Source of the DNA: Tetrahymena elliotti 4EA
Lineage: Eukaryota; Ciliophora; Oligohymenophorea; Hymenostomatida; Tetrahymenidae
DNA length: 64,000 nt
Assembly (NCBI GenBank): GCA_000231825.2
Contig: JH720346.1
Span: forward strand, 23,353 to 87,352
Reading direction: 5' to 3'
Made by a program: the position numbers and the translations under genes. Of the stretch, positions 45,650-58,144 are shown in pieces (within the stretch, counting starts at the first letter, position 1; every line of letters begins with the position of its first letter). The notes under the pieces are model-generated. The model was not told where the DNA came from and did no database searches. It saw only the letters and a program-made list of their open reading frames with translations.

Positions 45650-47224
45650 GAACAGCAAGATGATTCGTTTACTTGTTAAGGCGTTTGAGATTAGTTATTA
45701 TTTTTCATTACTGACTAATTTTCACTTTGGAGTTGTTGTGGTAAATTTAATTCTTTTGATGTTTCTTAATTAAAACTTACATTCTAAAATTCTTCTTTTC
45801 CTTGTTGGGATGGTTTTTGTTCTTAAATTGCATCTGAAAAATAGTTTTAAGAAAAAATCATCTAACTTGAGTTTTGTTCAGCAAAATTAACTTTCTTAAA
45901 AACAGTTTCTTCTTTTATTTATTTATTATTTTATAATTTTGAATGATCAAAATTTTCACCTGATTATTTTACACTAGCTACTGGTTTTTCTTGATAATAA
46001 TTAATTTAATTTTAAATGATTTGTTATTAATCTTTTACTGATGAAAATTCATTTGATTTTTATTATTAACCATCACTATAATCTTATTCTTTTTCATTAG
46101 CCTTCATTTCATTCTTTTCACTATCTTAACAGGGTTTAACATAATTAATTTCACAATTTATTTATTCTTTTTTACTATTATCTTCAATAGCAGCAATATC
46201 AATAACATCAGCTGATTAATTTGATTTATTTTTCTAAATTAAACTTGATTGATTTGTAATATCTTTATTCTCTTGATTATCTTATGACAGTTTTATTTTA
46301 TTTATATCACTACTTTGGTTATTTGAAACTTACTAGCTAGTTTATTTTACGTTAATAAAATCTAGTTAGTATTATTCTTGCCGTTAAGTATCTTATTGCA
46401 CTGCCTAATCTGATAGTTGAAGATCTTACTTTTTCCCATCTACTGGTTGAGATTTATGTTAGCTATTATTCTTTTCTTTTTATTCAATATTTTAGTTATC
46501 CAATTGGTTATTTTTTAAACCAGTTTTTGGCTATATTTTAACTTAATTAGACTATAATACTTCTTTTTAAACATTTTACTTTTACTCTGTAATTTTTTTA
46601 TTTTCATTTTAATTCTATTTCATACTACAATCTTTTTCGTTTTTCTTTTTATCAGCTTTTTAATCTTTTTAATTCTTTTTATGTTCATTGCTTTTAGTAA
46701 CATCAATTTATTTATTACCCTTGGAGTCTTCTCTCTTAGTTATTTATTAAGATGGCTAATTTGATTTGTTATTTACAACCTATCCTTGTTAATTCTATTT
46801 TGTAACTTATGATTCAATGTTTACCTTAGGATTACCACCAAGTAGAACTTTTGATTTTGCAAGAGTATCCTAATTGTTAGTTCTTTCTTCATTTTAGAAT
46901 TAGTACTGTTCTTATTGATTCTTTAATCGATCGCTTAACTGCTAATTTCTTTGTTAATTTAAATTGTCTTCAGTCTTAATAATTTATTATGATAACAAGT
47001 TTGATTTATTATTCACAATCTATCCTTGTTAATTCTATAGAGTAACTTATGATTCAATGCCTCTTTTCGGATTATCATCAGGTATAACATTTTACGTTGT
47101 AAGAGATTCCTAATTATTAGGTTTTTGCTCAGTTTAGATTTGGGAATAGCCTTATTGATTATTTAATTGATCACTGTACTATTAAATTCTCTGTTAATAA
47201 CTCTTTTTTGCTTTTATTATGTAA
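45650..47224 (-). CDS. Gln/Lys-rich protein with tandem repeats and C-terminal CSIF (CaaX-like)
   Basis: There is one open code-6 frame of about 520 codons ending at TGA 45650-45652. The 5' end is unresolved: no ATG occurs in frame before a TGA near 47260, so an upstream exon must splice in near 47220. The N-terminal part is a tandem duplication of about 78 residues. Both copies contain ESQVT, QNQQGQ and VNNKSN in the same order. A Lys-rich charged middle and Ser/Gln/Asn-rich sequence follow. The last residues are ESSCCSIF. CSIF fits a CaaX box (Phe favours geranylgeranylation), with a neighbouring Cys for palmitoylation. It is probably a membrane-tethered, mostly disordered protein. I recognise no enzyme domain. 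Confidence 0.7.
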
Positions 47225-47544
47225 TAAATAATGTAAGTAAAATATCAAAAAGTAATTGAAAATCTTTCAAATAAGTAAAGAAAAAAGATAGCATCCAATC
47301 AAAAAGAATTATTAAAAAATAAATTATTAAAAATGAAGGTTTTAATTGAAATACAAAAGAAGTAGATTTTAAAAACATTCAACAACATTTTTTATTTGGA
47401 AATCTAATTTAAACTTATTTATGAGATATTCTTTAGATATTTATTTAATTAATTAATGAATAATTTTTCGTTTATTTGTTTTTTATAGATTTAGATTGGT
47501 ATATGGATGTTTGGATGGATGGATGGATAGATTGGAGGTAAAAT

Positions 47545-49008
47545 TCAAAGTTAATTTTTTCTTTTCCAGTTAGAGTTATGAATACCTGTTTGCTTATTCT
47601 TGTCGATCATAGAATAGATATGGCTAATTTTCTAGCTAACTTCTTGGTTATCTCTATGTTTCTAAAGGAATGCATACAGATCTTCTGGGTACCATCTGTA
47701 GAGTCCAGTTGCAAGGTAAAGCATAAGGTTTTGCAAGTATTCGAGAATATACTTCTTTATTGGTTCATAGGTAGAGAGGTTTTCTATGAAATGTAAGTCA
47801 ATATCGCTTAGCTTGAAGGTAGATATGTCTAAAGTGCTGAATACTTTTTCCATACTAGCTTTAGCATAAGATTCATCTAAGTAAAAGAAATTAACATAAT
47901 TTAATAGATTGAATATATTCTTAGGCTATTGCTATGTTTAACCTTCTGAATTCTAATTAAATTTTTTAAAATACTTCTTAAGTTAAATCTCACAATTGTC
48001 ATAGTCTTTTCTCAAGAAATATGCTAATGCCATATATGAGCCATAATCTGGATAAGATGCATTTAATTCTTCTCCTTTTTTAAAAATAGCCACAGCCTAA
48101 TCGCTTTTTCCTTTATACATGCAAGCATATGCCTTACCCATTCTACTTTGTATGCACTTTTCATCAAAATCTAGAATTCTTTAGAAATTATTTTATGCTT
48201 CTTCAAAAGATTTAAGATAAATATAAGAAGATCCTCTTAAAAGAATACAGTGTCTTTGTTATTAAGTGAGGTGATTTTTATCTTTTGCAGAACGAATCTA
48301 TTCTAAAGTGACTGTTGCATATTAAACTGTTTCTTCATAAAAGTTTTTATTATAAAGAATAGTAGACATTTTTTCAAAGAGAGCTGGATTTCTTTTATTC
48401 ATTTACATTGAATATTTATATTAAACAAGAGCATCTTCATATCTATTAAATTGATATTAGAAAATATCTCCTTTAAGTTCATACAATAATCCATCAAATT
48501 CATTTTATGATAATCCTCTATCTATTATCTCTAAAGCATCATTGTATTTACCTCTCTTAATATGTAATTAAGCTATTGCTGCATCATACTTAGAATTCTT
48601 TTCACCATATATCTATTTCAATACGCTTTGGAATTCCTCTGCTTTTGCATAACTGTTAGTATTTAAATAATAATCATATTTTGCTTCAGCATACTCTACA
48701 TCTTTTAAGCATTAAGGATATGACTTTTCTAGCTCCATAATCAAAGGCAATATATTTTCGTTGTCAAATTTGCAAGCCTTCACATATGCACAAAACTTCT
48801 AAATCATATGTGGGAAGTCCTTTTTATTTACTGATAAAACTGTATTGCAACTCATTATTGCCTCATCAAAATATTCAAATTCTATTAACTCCTTCACTTT
48901 TTCAATCCCTGTCTTCTCATCCCTCTCCTGAGACATTAACTTTACTAATGGATCTTAAAAGTTCTCTTCGTTAACATTCACAGCATTCTTTTGAAATTTC
49001 TAGTACAT
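47545..49008 (-). CDS. TPR-repeat protein, 487 aa
   Basis: It is an intronless frame from ATG 49006-49008 to TGA 47545, exactly 488 codons. It is built of helix-turn-helix pairs with the TPR spacing of small and aromatic residues. Examples are IAQLHIKRGKYNDALEIID, LKGDIFQYQFNRYEDALV, LRGSSYIYLKSFEEAQNNF, GKAYACMYKGKSDQAVAIF and MALAYFLRKDYDNCEIQL. A final helical domain contains YLATGLYRWYPEDLYAFL. At least six to eight TPRs are visible. These are protein-interaction scaffolds; in ciliates many serve intraflagellar transport, cell-cycle or chaperone complexes, but nothing here decides which. It has no signal peptide. The + strand frames at 47578 and 48786 are its antisense shadows. Confidence 0.88.
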
Positions 49009-50140
49009 TTCTCTATGTTTAACCTACTATTTTCCTACTTTTATTAATGAACTTCCCTTTAACTCTTGATTGATGCTTTGTTAATTATCTTACTATTATT
49101 ACCTTTTTTAATTCTTATAAGATACAATTATTAGATTTTAATAATTTAAAGTTTTGCTTTTTTGCAAATACATGCAGTTGTCTGAATTTGTTTGTTATTT
49201 TTAAATCACCAAGAAATTGCATAGAAAAGTTGCTGGAGTTGAGTCAAAAATCATCAGTCATTCAATCAATAATCATGAATTCATTCATAGTTAATCATTT
49301 ATCAATTATAATATTTTTTTTATTTCTGAAATAAAGAGATTGAACAAACAAACAAAGCAATCTTAAAAATCCTTATCTGATATGGTTAAAAATGAATATA
49401 AATCTTTTAGTTTCAAAATTTCACATTAACAATATGTTTAAAGGGACCTTAATTAACAAACACTTCTTATCTAATAATATTTAAATCGTTAAAAATGAAT
49501 ATTTATTTTTCACATTTTGTTTTAAAATTTCATATTTTAGTTTATGAATATTTTTCAAAAGGATTAAAATATTTTTTCTTGAAATAAATATTAATTTTTC
49601 AAATAATATGTTTAAATTTATTTTTTAATCTATTTTATATTGCAAAAAGAGTGGCGCTTCCAATTTAATTAATATCTATAGTCATCAAAATATTTCCTAA
49701 AAAATATTTTTTGGGATCTATATATAAATTAATTTCTCATTTTTCAGTTTTTTTAAATTTTTTTATTGAAAACTTCAATGAAATAGAAAAAAATATTTTC
49801 CGATAAATCTCTAAATAATTTTTTGTTTAAATCTATTTGAAAAATACATTATTTAAAAAAGAGGTACTTCATAAAAGAAATATTTAAATTTAACTAAATG
49901 GAATTTGTTTTTAAATATTTTCTTTCATTATTTTTTTTAATATTAAGATTATTAAATTTAAGAAATTAACAACATAAATGATAAACTAACTGTATATTGC
50001 TTGATTGAGTTAATACACTTAACAAAGAGCTATGTAAAGTTGCAAACAAAACTAAAGTAAAATTAAGTTTAAACTATTTATATAAATATTCATTACTTAA
50101 ATGATGAATATTAGTTAATATTACTTAGAGAATAATTTAT
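49009..50140. other. AT-rich intergenic region
   Basis: This contains the upstream sequence of the TPR gene and the 3' flank of the lysozyme-fusion gene. No gene or structured element is seen. Confidence 0.5.
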
Positions 50141-53100
50141 TCATGAATTAAAACTAAAGATATTTCCTGATACTTTTTTTATTTTTTCTTCTTTATCTTT
50201 ACATGAGCATCCATCCTTAAAGCTTGTCCTTCCAGAGGAATCTTTAATGATAATTCTTCTATTACAACTACATTTCTTATCATCTTTCTCTTTTTTTTAG
50301 TCATTCTTTTAGTCATTTTTTTATCCATTTTTATTTTCAGATTCATCATTTATTTCTTTAATTTAATCCTCGATATTCTCTTCAATTTATTTCATCAGTG
50401 TTTCTTCTAAAGTATTGAGCTCATTTTCAATCTAATTTTGTTCTTTTGATTTAGTATTCTTGGTTTCTTGAGATAATTAACTTATTTTTTTTAGGTTATT
50501 ATTGGAAAACAGATCTTAATAAGATGATAGAGAGTCTTTTAAAAAAGATATTGCTTATTAATAAAATATTTTTTAAGTTTTATATTAATTTTGATACTAT
50601 GAATCATTTTTTTAGAAATTATTTTAATTATTATAATTTTTGAAGTCACCATTAAAGATATCATTAGAAAATTAATTAATAATCTCATGTTTTTTAGGGT
50701 AGGGGTTTTATTACTATGAAATATTTTTAAATTATCCTTATTAATTTGATTGAGCTTTATTTATTTAATTATAATATTGTTCAGATAATTCTTTGTTAAA
50801 AAAGGTCTTGCTATTTTATTAATTCTATTTACTTCTAATGCTTTCTTACACTTATGGGTTATTATAATTTTGATTTTAGTTTTAACAATTATGATCTTAA
50901 ATTTAAGACAAATTTAAAAAGTTTTTAGATGAGATTTCATTTCTAATAGACTATGTGTCTTATTTTGAGGATTCTTATTACTAATTTTAAGATTTCATTT
51001 CATGATAATTATTACTTTTTTCTTATTCGTCAAAACTTTTAACTATTCTTGCTGAATTATTACTATTATTTAAAGGTTGGAAATACATATTTTTATCATT
51101 TCCAAAAGAATTTATTGATTCTAAAGCATTTCCTTATTAATATTAACCATATTTTAATTATGACTATCCTAATTACAATTATTCACTATTTAATTCATAT
51201 TAATATTGTGCTTTTGAAGATTTTTGACATTAATAATCAGATGTATTATCATTTTAAATTTTATTTAAATCTTAATTTCCTTGTTAGTTTTGAGATCTTT
51301 TAATACTCTCTTCTCTTCTTTTGAAATCATATTTGTAGTTTAATTGTTAAAAATCTTAATATTAATTACCACTTGATCCTTAGTATTATGATTAAGAAGA
51401 TATAATATTTTAATTATTATTATAAATTGGATCATTGTCGCCTTAATTTCCTTGTTTGTTTTAAGATCTTTAAGTATTTTCTTCTCCTTCTTTGAAATCA
51501 TATTTCTAATTTAATTGTTAAAAATCTTAGTTTTAATTACCACCTGATCCTTAGTATTACGATTAAGAAGGTATATTATTTTAATTGTTATGATTTTAAA
51601 TTTTATTTTTGCTTTAATTTCCTTGATTATTTTGAGATCTTTTAGTATTTCCTTCTCCTCCTTTGAAATCATATATCTAATTTAATGGTTAAAAATCATA
51701 ATATTAATTACCATTTGATGCTTCATATTATTATCCAGAAGATATATTATTTTGTTATTAACTTTAAGATTCCCCATATTTGCCTTGTTTTTCAGATTTA
51801 GAGGATGCTCCTCCTCCACTACCGCCACTACTACCACTACCACTACCACTACCACCAAAACTGAAATTAAATAAGCTCAAAGGATTGAATGTAAAAGCAT
51901 TTAGATTATCCCCAAACGAAAAATTAAAAAATTATGGTTTAAATGATATATTAAAAGAGGGTTTTTAGGTACTTTTTGCAGTAATACTTATATTAAATGT
52001 ATCAAAACCCCCAATTGATACATTATATGATTATGAATCATCTAAACCAGCTCCATTTAAATTAAACATATTCTTAGAATTTATAGAATATGTGCTTGAT
52101 TGCCCGTTTTAAACACCTGTAAGATTCATATTGAAATAATTTTTACAATTTTTACTGTCAGTTTATGAATTATTTGTATTAAAAGCACTAGCATTAAAAT
52201 TTTATTTATTGGTTTAATTATTTATTTCATTATTTGATTAATTGTAATTTATAAAAGAATATTACTTATTTTTTTTATTCTCTTAATTTACAATTTTATT
52301 GTATTATGCTTATGCTTAAACAATATTTGAAGATTTGTTAGAGATATTTTATTGATCTATAACTTGGTTTGATTATATTCCAAGATTTAAAATTGAAAAT
52401 TCAGTATTATTCTTATTGGTTTCATTAAGAGAAAATTTATTTGAATTTTGAAATTTTATTAAAGATGAATCATTTAAATCTTCATTTTTATCATTGATAT
52501 TAAAATTAAGGAATGAGGGTTTATCATCATCTCCAATAACCTATTGATTGCAATAACTTATCTTGATTAAATTACATCCTGTTAGCTTTTGAAAATGTTC
52601 ATTGATATCAATAAATATATTTTGGATTTATAATAGGAATCCATATAATTTCTCTAATCTTATTCTACACCAAGCAAAGACTTTTATGATTTATGATTTA
52701 TCTTTATTATCTTTATTTAATTTAATCTATTTAATATGTTTATGAAATTAAATAATAAGATAATTAAAGACTAACTATGGATTAAATACTTAATTAAGAA
52801 TAGTGGTTATTAAATTTTGAAGATCCTCTTTATTCTCTTTATTGAATTTGATTATTTCTTTCAATTCTCTGTTTGATTTAATTTATAAAATTTTTTTTTC
52901 GAAAATAATCTATAAATTATCTAAATTCTTTAGTGATTTAATTAATTATTATTGATATAGAATGCAACCATCAATAATATATTAATTTAAGTTATCAATA
53001 GCAAAAGAGGAAAAGCCTTTCAAATTCATTATTTATTCAAACAAATCTTTATTCTTCTAGATTTATGATCTATCTTTAATTGGATCAAGTTTATTATTTG

Positions 53101-55201
53101 ATAATGGTTAAATATTTAGTAAATCAATTAATTCTTATTGACTTTAAGTTTTTATTACAATCTCAATATTTGTTTTAGATTGATTCTTTTTCTTTAATAA
53201 TACTTTAAAAAATATGCTGCTATCAAATGAACCTTATTTTTCAATTTCATTAATGAGATTTAACATTTTTCTAAATTCATTTTCTTATTAAATTGTTATT
53301 GGATTAGAGTTTTAATATTTCAACTTATACTAATCATATAAATCATCCTTTTTACAAGATTATAATTCATCTTTTTCATATTCTTGCATTTCTGATTCTA
53401 TTTCATTTAATTCTTCTAATATGGTATAGTTATTTGCTATAAATTTAGTTATTGTACTAATTAAATCTAATAGTTTCATAGACTAACTAGATTGATCATA
53501 CTAATCTGATTTCTCTCTTATTGTTTTGTAATTATTAGTTTAATCTTCTTTCTGTTCTTCATCATTATCATTTACTTCTTTCTATTCTTCTTCGTTATCC
53601 TATTCTTTAAACTTGTCTTTTTCTTGATAATTCTTTTATTCTTTATTTGATATAAAGTTAGTTATTGTACTAATTAAATCTAATAGTTTCATAGACTAAT
53701 TAAATTGATAATACTAATCTGATCCCTCTTTTATTGTTATAAAATTATTAGTTTAATAGTCTTTCTTTTCTTCATAATTATCATTTTCTTCTTTCTATTC
53801 TTCATTATTCTATTCTTTAAACTTGTCATTTTCTTGATAATTCTTTTATTCTTTAAAATTATCTTTTTTTTTTTCATTACTTTCTTATCCATTATTTAAT
53901 TTATTCTTATTTAAATCATGATTTGAATATTATTGTTCAAGTGATGATAATAATGGTGGTGATGATTATGATGATGATGACGACAGTGGTGATGATAATT
54001 CTGATACTGATAATGAGTTTTCATTATTTTTTTGTAGGCGTAAATTATCTGACTCATTTTCTTATTATTATTCATTAACGCTTTGATATTTGTTGATATT
54101 TCTTTCAGAGAATTCAGACTTAGGAGTTATTAATTAATTAATTGAAGATTAACAGGGATATTATTCTAATTATTAACTTTATTCATTATACTATGCTTTC
54201 TTAAGATCAATTGAGGAATTATTAATTAAACAGTTTTCAGATCTTAAATCAATATTTAATTATTCTTTCAACAATTATTGGCATTTTTAGTTTAGATTAT
54301 TCTTCAATGTTTCTAAAGATTAATTAATTTAATATAGATTATTTTGTGAGAAAAAGACTTAATTAAATTATTATAAACTTTCTTGTAAAAGATTTTTAAT
54401 AGACTCTATTTCTTATTGATTTTAGATTTATTTCAAATTTTCTTTTTCTTATTGATTTTTTGTTTTTTTAGAATATTATTCAAGATTTATTATTATTTGT
54501 TTAACTTTTGTTAAATATTCTAAATAGGTTTATTTCAGAACAGATTATTATTATTATTATTAATATTCTTCTTAGAGACACTTACCCTCAAATCTTCTTC
54601 TAATCTAAATTCCTTTGGTACTACTTTAATAAGATAGCAATATATCAATGGATTTTTGGAAACATTTTTGACTTGGTTTGAAATTTTTAAGAAATTCACC
54701 TTTTGCAAAATATTTAACATTTCCTGTATTCATATGAATTGAAAATAAAACTGTTTTTTAAATTTTAGTTAAATCTTAAAATTTATTTCCCGTACATTTT
54801 TCATATTCTTCTTTTGCCTTTGTCTTATGATAATTATATACTTTTGTATCTATATAATTAGCTTATTATTCTGTTATCTATAGTGGATTAATTTTAAGAT
54901 ATTTCTTAGCAGTATCTCCAACCATATCCTTGTTCATTAAAGCATAGATTATTGCTTCATTTTCTTTAGAAATACCTATTTCATCAAAATCAATATCCAT
55001 ATTTTTTAGATCATAATTGTTATGCCGACTTAAATCAAATCCTGTTGCAATAGTTGCTCCAGAATTATTTGTAGGAACATATGCAGTCGTATGTGGTTTT
55101 TTACCTGCTCCATTTTCTTGATCTTCAATAAGCTTTGAATCATGCTCAAAGACCACTTCATTTATCTATTTCTAAGCTCTTGCCTTTTTAGTATTTTTCA
55201 T
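50141..55201 (-). CDS. Pesticin/T4-lysozyme-like domain fused to a giant Q/N-rich repetitive tail
   Basis: It is one uninterrupted code-6 frame of 1,687 codons (ATG 55199-55201, TGA 50141-50143), with an in-frame TGA upstream of the ATG. Residues about 14-190 resemble the T4-type muramidase fold of the pesticin C-terminal family. IEDQENG (25-31) offers the catalytic Glu (probably E29). AYVPTNNSGATIATGFDLS (40-58) matches that family's TIGxGfDL signature, and a helical lobe (TKIQKTVLFSIHMNTGNV) follows. No signal peptide is present. The remaining 1,450 residues are Gln/Asn/Ser/Lys-rich, with Ser/Pro and Gly/Ser runs. They hold a tandem duplication of about 70 residues (near 53433-53853) and three repeats of about 56 residues (near 51250-51760). 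The C-terminus is a Cys cluster (CSCNRR, GCSCKDKEE). The lysozyme assignment is motif-based. The tail's function is unknown. Confidence 0.8.
51250..51765 (-). repeat. Three tandem coding repeats of about 56 codons
   Basis: Within the lysozyme-fusion gene, three units share the pattern SSxQYxxSxGNQ, DFQxLNxxYDFK and RSQNxQGNQ. They differ by scattered substitutions, mostly changes among Gln, Asn and charged residues, indicating in-frame expansion. Confidence 0.75.
53433..53853 (-). repeat. Tandem coding duplication of about 210 bp
   Basis: These are two adjacent near-identical units in the lysozyme-fusion gene. Each encodes QKNYQExDKFKEQ, an acidic stretch, DQY and SMKLLDLISTIT. The duplication is in frame and recent compared with the neighbouring repeats. 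Confidence 0.75.
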
Positions 55202-55854
55202 GTATTTTTTATCAATTTAATTTATGAATTTGTTTTTTAATATTCTATATCAGCAAAAACCAATCCCACTTTTCTAATCTCTAAAAAATTTTTATTTAAA
55301 AATTAAATAATACTTAAAAATTTTTAAAAATTTCATCAAATTAATTTGCTGAGTTAAACAACTTTCTTTCTAATAAATAAATTAATAGCCAGCTAATTTT
55401 TGGCTTAAAAATTATAAAATAAAAGAACTATTTTGAATAATGTATTAATCTTAAAATTATTTTGATTTATGATTTTAAACTGAATTTGAAAGACATTATT
55501 TTTATTCAAAAAAAAAAAATTTTATTTTGGTTGATAGTAGTAAAGAAAATATTTTTATTTCATTCGTTTGCTTATTTACATTTTTAAGTCTGATAGGATT
55601 TAAGGATGGATTGCTTTTAGCATGAAATGAAAAAACTATTAATATATTCTAACTAAATATTACGCGCAATTATCAAAATATTGTAAAAATTCTTTGAGAG
55701 TTATTGACCTATTATTAGAAAACTAAAATCAAAGATTAGAACAAAAAATTGATAAATATTATACCAATATTCAATACTGTGTATATGTATTTGCATATCA
55801 AATTAATTATTTCATAAAAAACAAATATTAAAAAGTAGAAAATTGATATTTGAT
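55202..55854. other. Divergent promoter region
   Basis: This lies between the lysozyme-fusion gene (minus) and the HMG-box-like gene (+). It is AT-rich and no specific element is recognised. Confidence 0.5.
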
Positions 55855-56540
55855 ATGAACAATATTTAGCAAGCAGGTTATTACTATTATAGGAAATCTA
55901 CAATCCTCTTCTTTACCAACAATGGAGAGAAAGAATATAATAACTTAATTAAGAAGCAATAGTATTTAGCATGGGTAGATCTGCCATAGCACCAAAAAAA
56001 CTTATTTGAATCAGTAGCACTTTTTTGCTCAAAAAATTAGATAGCATAGTTCGATAAAAAAACAAAAAGAGTAAATTATTTTATTTTAAACAAATCATCA
56101 AAATAATAAATATTTTATTAATTTTATTAAAGCCACTTAAGCCTTAGACCCCTTTATTTTTATACTTTAGAGTTGTAGAAGAAAAATTGAGGAAAGATAA
56201 TCCATAACTTAAACAATCATAAATTTTCTAAATAGCTGAGAATAAATGGAAGAATGAATTAATATTCAAAATCAAAGAGCAGTTTATAAAAATTCACTAA
56301 ATTCTTGAACTATGTTATTAAACTGATATCATTGAATTTAAAAAGACAAATATTGAAATAGAAAATAATTTATCTAAAAAAGTAACCTAGAAAGAATAAA
56401 AGCTTTAGACTTCACTTAAAAATAACACACTAACTAGACAATGTTCTGCCTATTATAATTAGAATTAAATTAAAAATCAACTATAGTAAAAACCTAATAA
56501 TCTTTTTTCAGCTACTCCCATATATCAGGAAATATATTGA
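55855..56540 (+). CDS. HMG-box-like protein, 207 aa
   Basis: It has two exons (55855-56070 and 56133-56540; 62-nt intron with GT-AG ends in phase 0) and a TGA at 56538. Exon 2 opens with PLKPQTPLFLYF, then EEKLRKDNPQL, QIFQIAENKW and IKEQFIKIHQI. This is the proline-aromatic-tryptophan pattern of an HMG box (start PxxPxxxYF, central AxxxW). Exon 1 (YLAWVDLPQHQKNLFESVAL) may be the second half of a degenerate first box. The rest is Gln/Asn/Lys-rich with KKNQ-type basic stretches. HMG-box proteins bend DNA in chromatin. The box lacks several consensus residues, so the call is moderate. The first exon ends in KKTKR. Confidence 0.6.
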
Positions 56541-57013
56541 TCAATAATAAGAATTAATTTGCCTACATAAACTCTTCATCCAAACAATATTATCAATTAA
56601 CCAGCTTTAGCTTAAAATAATTTCAAAAATCCACAAATTATTAATTTATTATTCTGTTTCAATAGATCTATTTATAACCAATTATTTATCTTAAAATTTA
56701 TCTCCCATAAATTTAAGAAATTTTCTAAAATTAAAGGTAATAATCTCTCTATTTATTTTTTGTACATTATTATATAAAATCATTACATATTATCTATCCT
56801 GTATTTAATTGTAATTACTCCTTTCAAAATTATTTAATTTTTATATAACACAAATATTTTATTTTTTTTGGGATTTAACATGTGTCTAAAAAATGATAAA
56901 AAATTAATTTGAAAATGTGAGTATATAAATCTAAATGTAAAGCTAAATATAAAGTATTAATAAAAGAAAAAGTAATTAAAAGATAATATATATTATTAAG
57001 TATAGAAGTATTA
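56541..57013. other. Convergent intergenic spacer
   Basis: This lies between the 3' end of the HMG-box-like gene and the 3' end of the first tandem paralogue. It is AT-rich; a 61-codon minus frame at 56875-57060 is not supported. Confidence 0.5.
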
Positions 57014-58144
57014 TCAATTTCCATAAAATTTTTACATAAATATTTCTGATTAAGTTTCATATTCTAGACCTTAGTATAATTCTTTAAGGTCAGTTAATAG
57101 ATTTTAATTATTAGAATTTTATAGGCGAATATTTTATAATTATTGAACTACTTCATCACTAATTTCATAGGTGGCAATTTAAATCATAAAAACTTATTAA
57201 ACATAAAAGTTTTCGTTTTTTGACATGTTGTCTTTTATCATATTAATATCACACTAAAAACTTAGATCATCGAAAGTTATTATAGTTTAATCTAATAACT
57301 TATTTTCCTGCTTATATTAATGAAAGGCTTCAAGCTGATTAATTCTTGTAAAAAGACTTTACTTCATTCTATTGATCCTATCTTGACTATAGAAAAATTG
57401 AAGTGGGCCATTTTGATAAAGGATTCTAAACATATTATCTTTATTAATGCCTAAAAGTTAGAGTAATTCTAATGAATAACCATATTTTTATATTACTTTG
57501 TTGTTTCTTTTTCTTGTTTTTATCATATAGGATAAATATTTATTTTTTTAATAGCAGGAATTAACTAACTCTTTTGATTTTATCATTGATTATTGAATAA
57601 TTTCTTCAAAATAATCTTCCAAAGTATAGCGATTCTGCTTGTCTTGACAAATAAGATTAAAAATATACTGCAAATCTTTATTCTTTTCAAAATATCTCTA
57701 AAGAAAGAAATTATATTGAGTGATATATTAACTTATTTCATGAGCATCCTTGTTAGGAATTCTATTAAGAATATTAGATATCTATTCAAAATTCATTAAT
57801 CCATCCACCGAAGTATCTAAATCTATATTAACTATATTCTTTTCTAATTCTATTTTTACAGGAGGTCTCCAGCAGCTTATAGCATCAAATTTATTCTACT
57901 TATTATATCCATCATCTGTAAATAAATCCAAGTCTATAACCAAATCTGTGAACAAAAAGATCTTCTTCTCATAGCTCAAATCTTTGACCATCAAATTCCT
58001 ATAACTAAAGTATTACAAAACCATCTAATCCTTCTTTTATTTCTTCAGTTTTTTCTTTTATTTGGCTAAAGTTTTTGTTTATTCATCCCTTGAATCATCA
58101 TTTTGCCCTTGTTGCTTTAATTATTCTTCTTCCTCTATTTCCAT
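57014..58144 (-). CDS. Tandem paralogue 1 of an unrecognised family, 376 aa
   Basis: It is an intronless frame of exactly 377 codons (ATG 58142-58144, TGA 57014-57016). The N-terminus is an acidic then Lys/Gln-rich coiled coil (KTLAKQKKKLKKQKKDQ). Four conserved blocks shared with its two neighbours follow. Block A is VKDLSYEKKIFLFTDLVIDL. Block B is WRPPVKIE and NIDLDTSVDGLMNFEQISNI. Block C is YLSYMIKTRKRNNKVIQKYG, then YSLELLQLLGINKDNMFRI and YQNGPL. Block D is TFDDLSFQCDINMIK with IQIATYEISDEV and a final ETQSEIFMQKFY. Block C loosely resembles a PAS-type helix-strand core, but I do not recognise the family. Lys-rich coiled coil plus block C could suit a transcription regulator; that is speculation. 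The + strand frames at 57593 and 57750 are antisense. Confidence 0.8.

Noticed and set aside
51780..51968. + strand frame rich in Pro/Leu
   Set aside because: It is the antisense shadow of the Gly/Ser linker in the lysozyme-fusion gene.
53930..54030. GATGATGAT-type tract considered as a microsatellite or + strand acidic exon
   Set aside because: On the minus strand it encodes a Ser/Pro run inside the open lysozyme-fusion frame.
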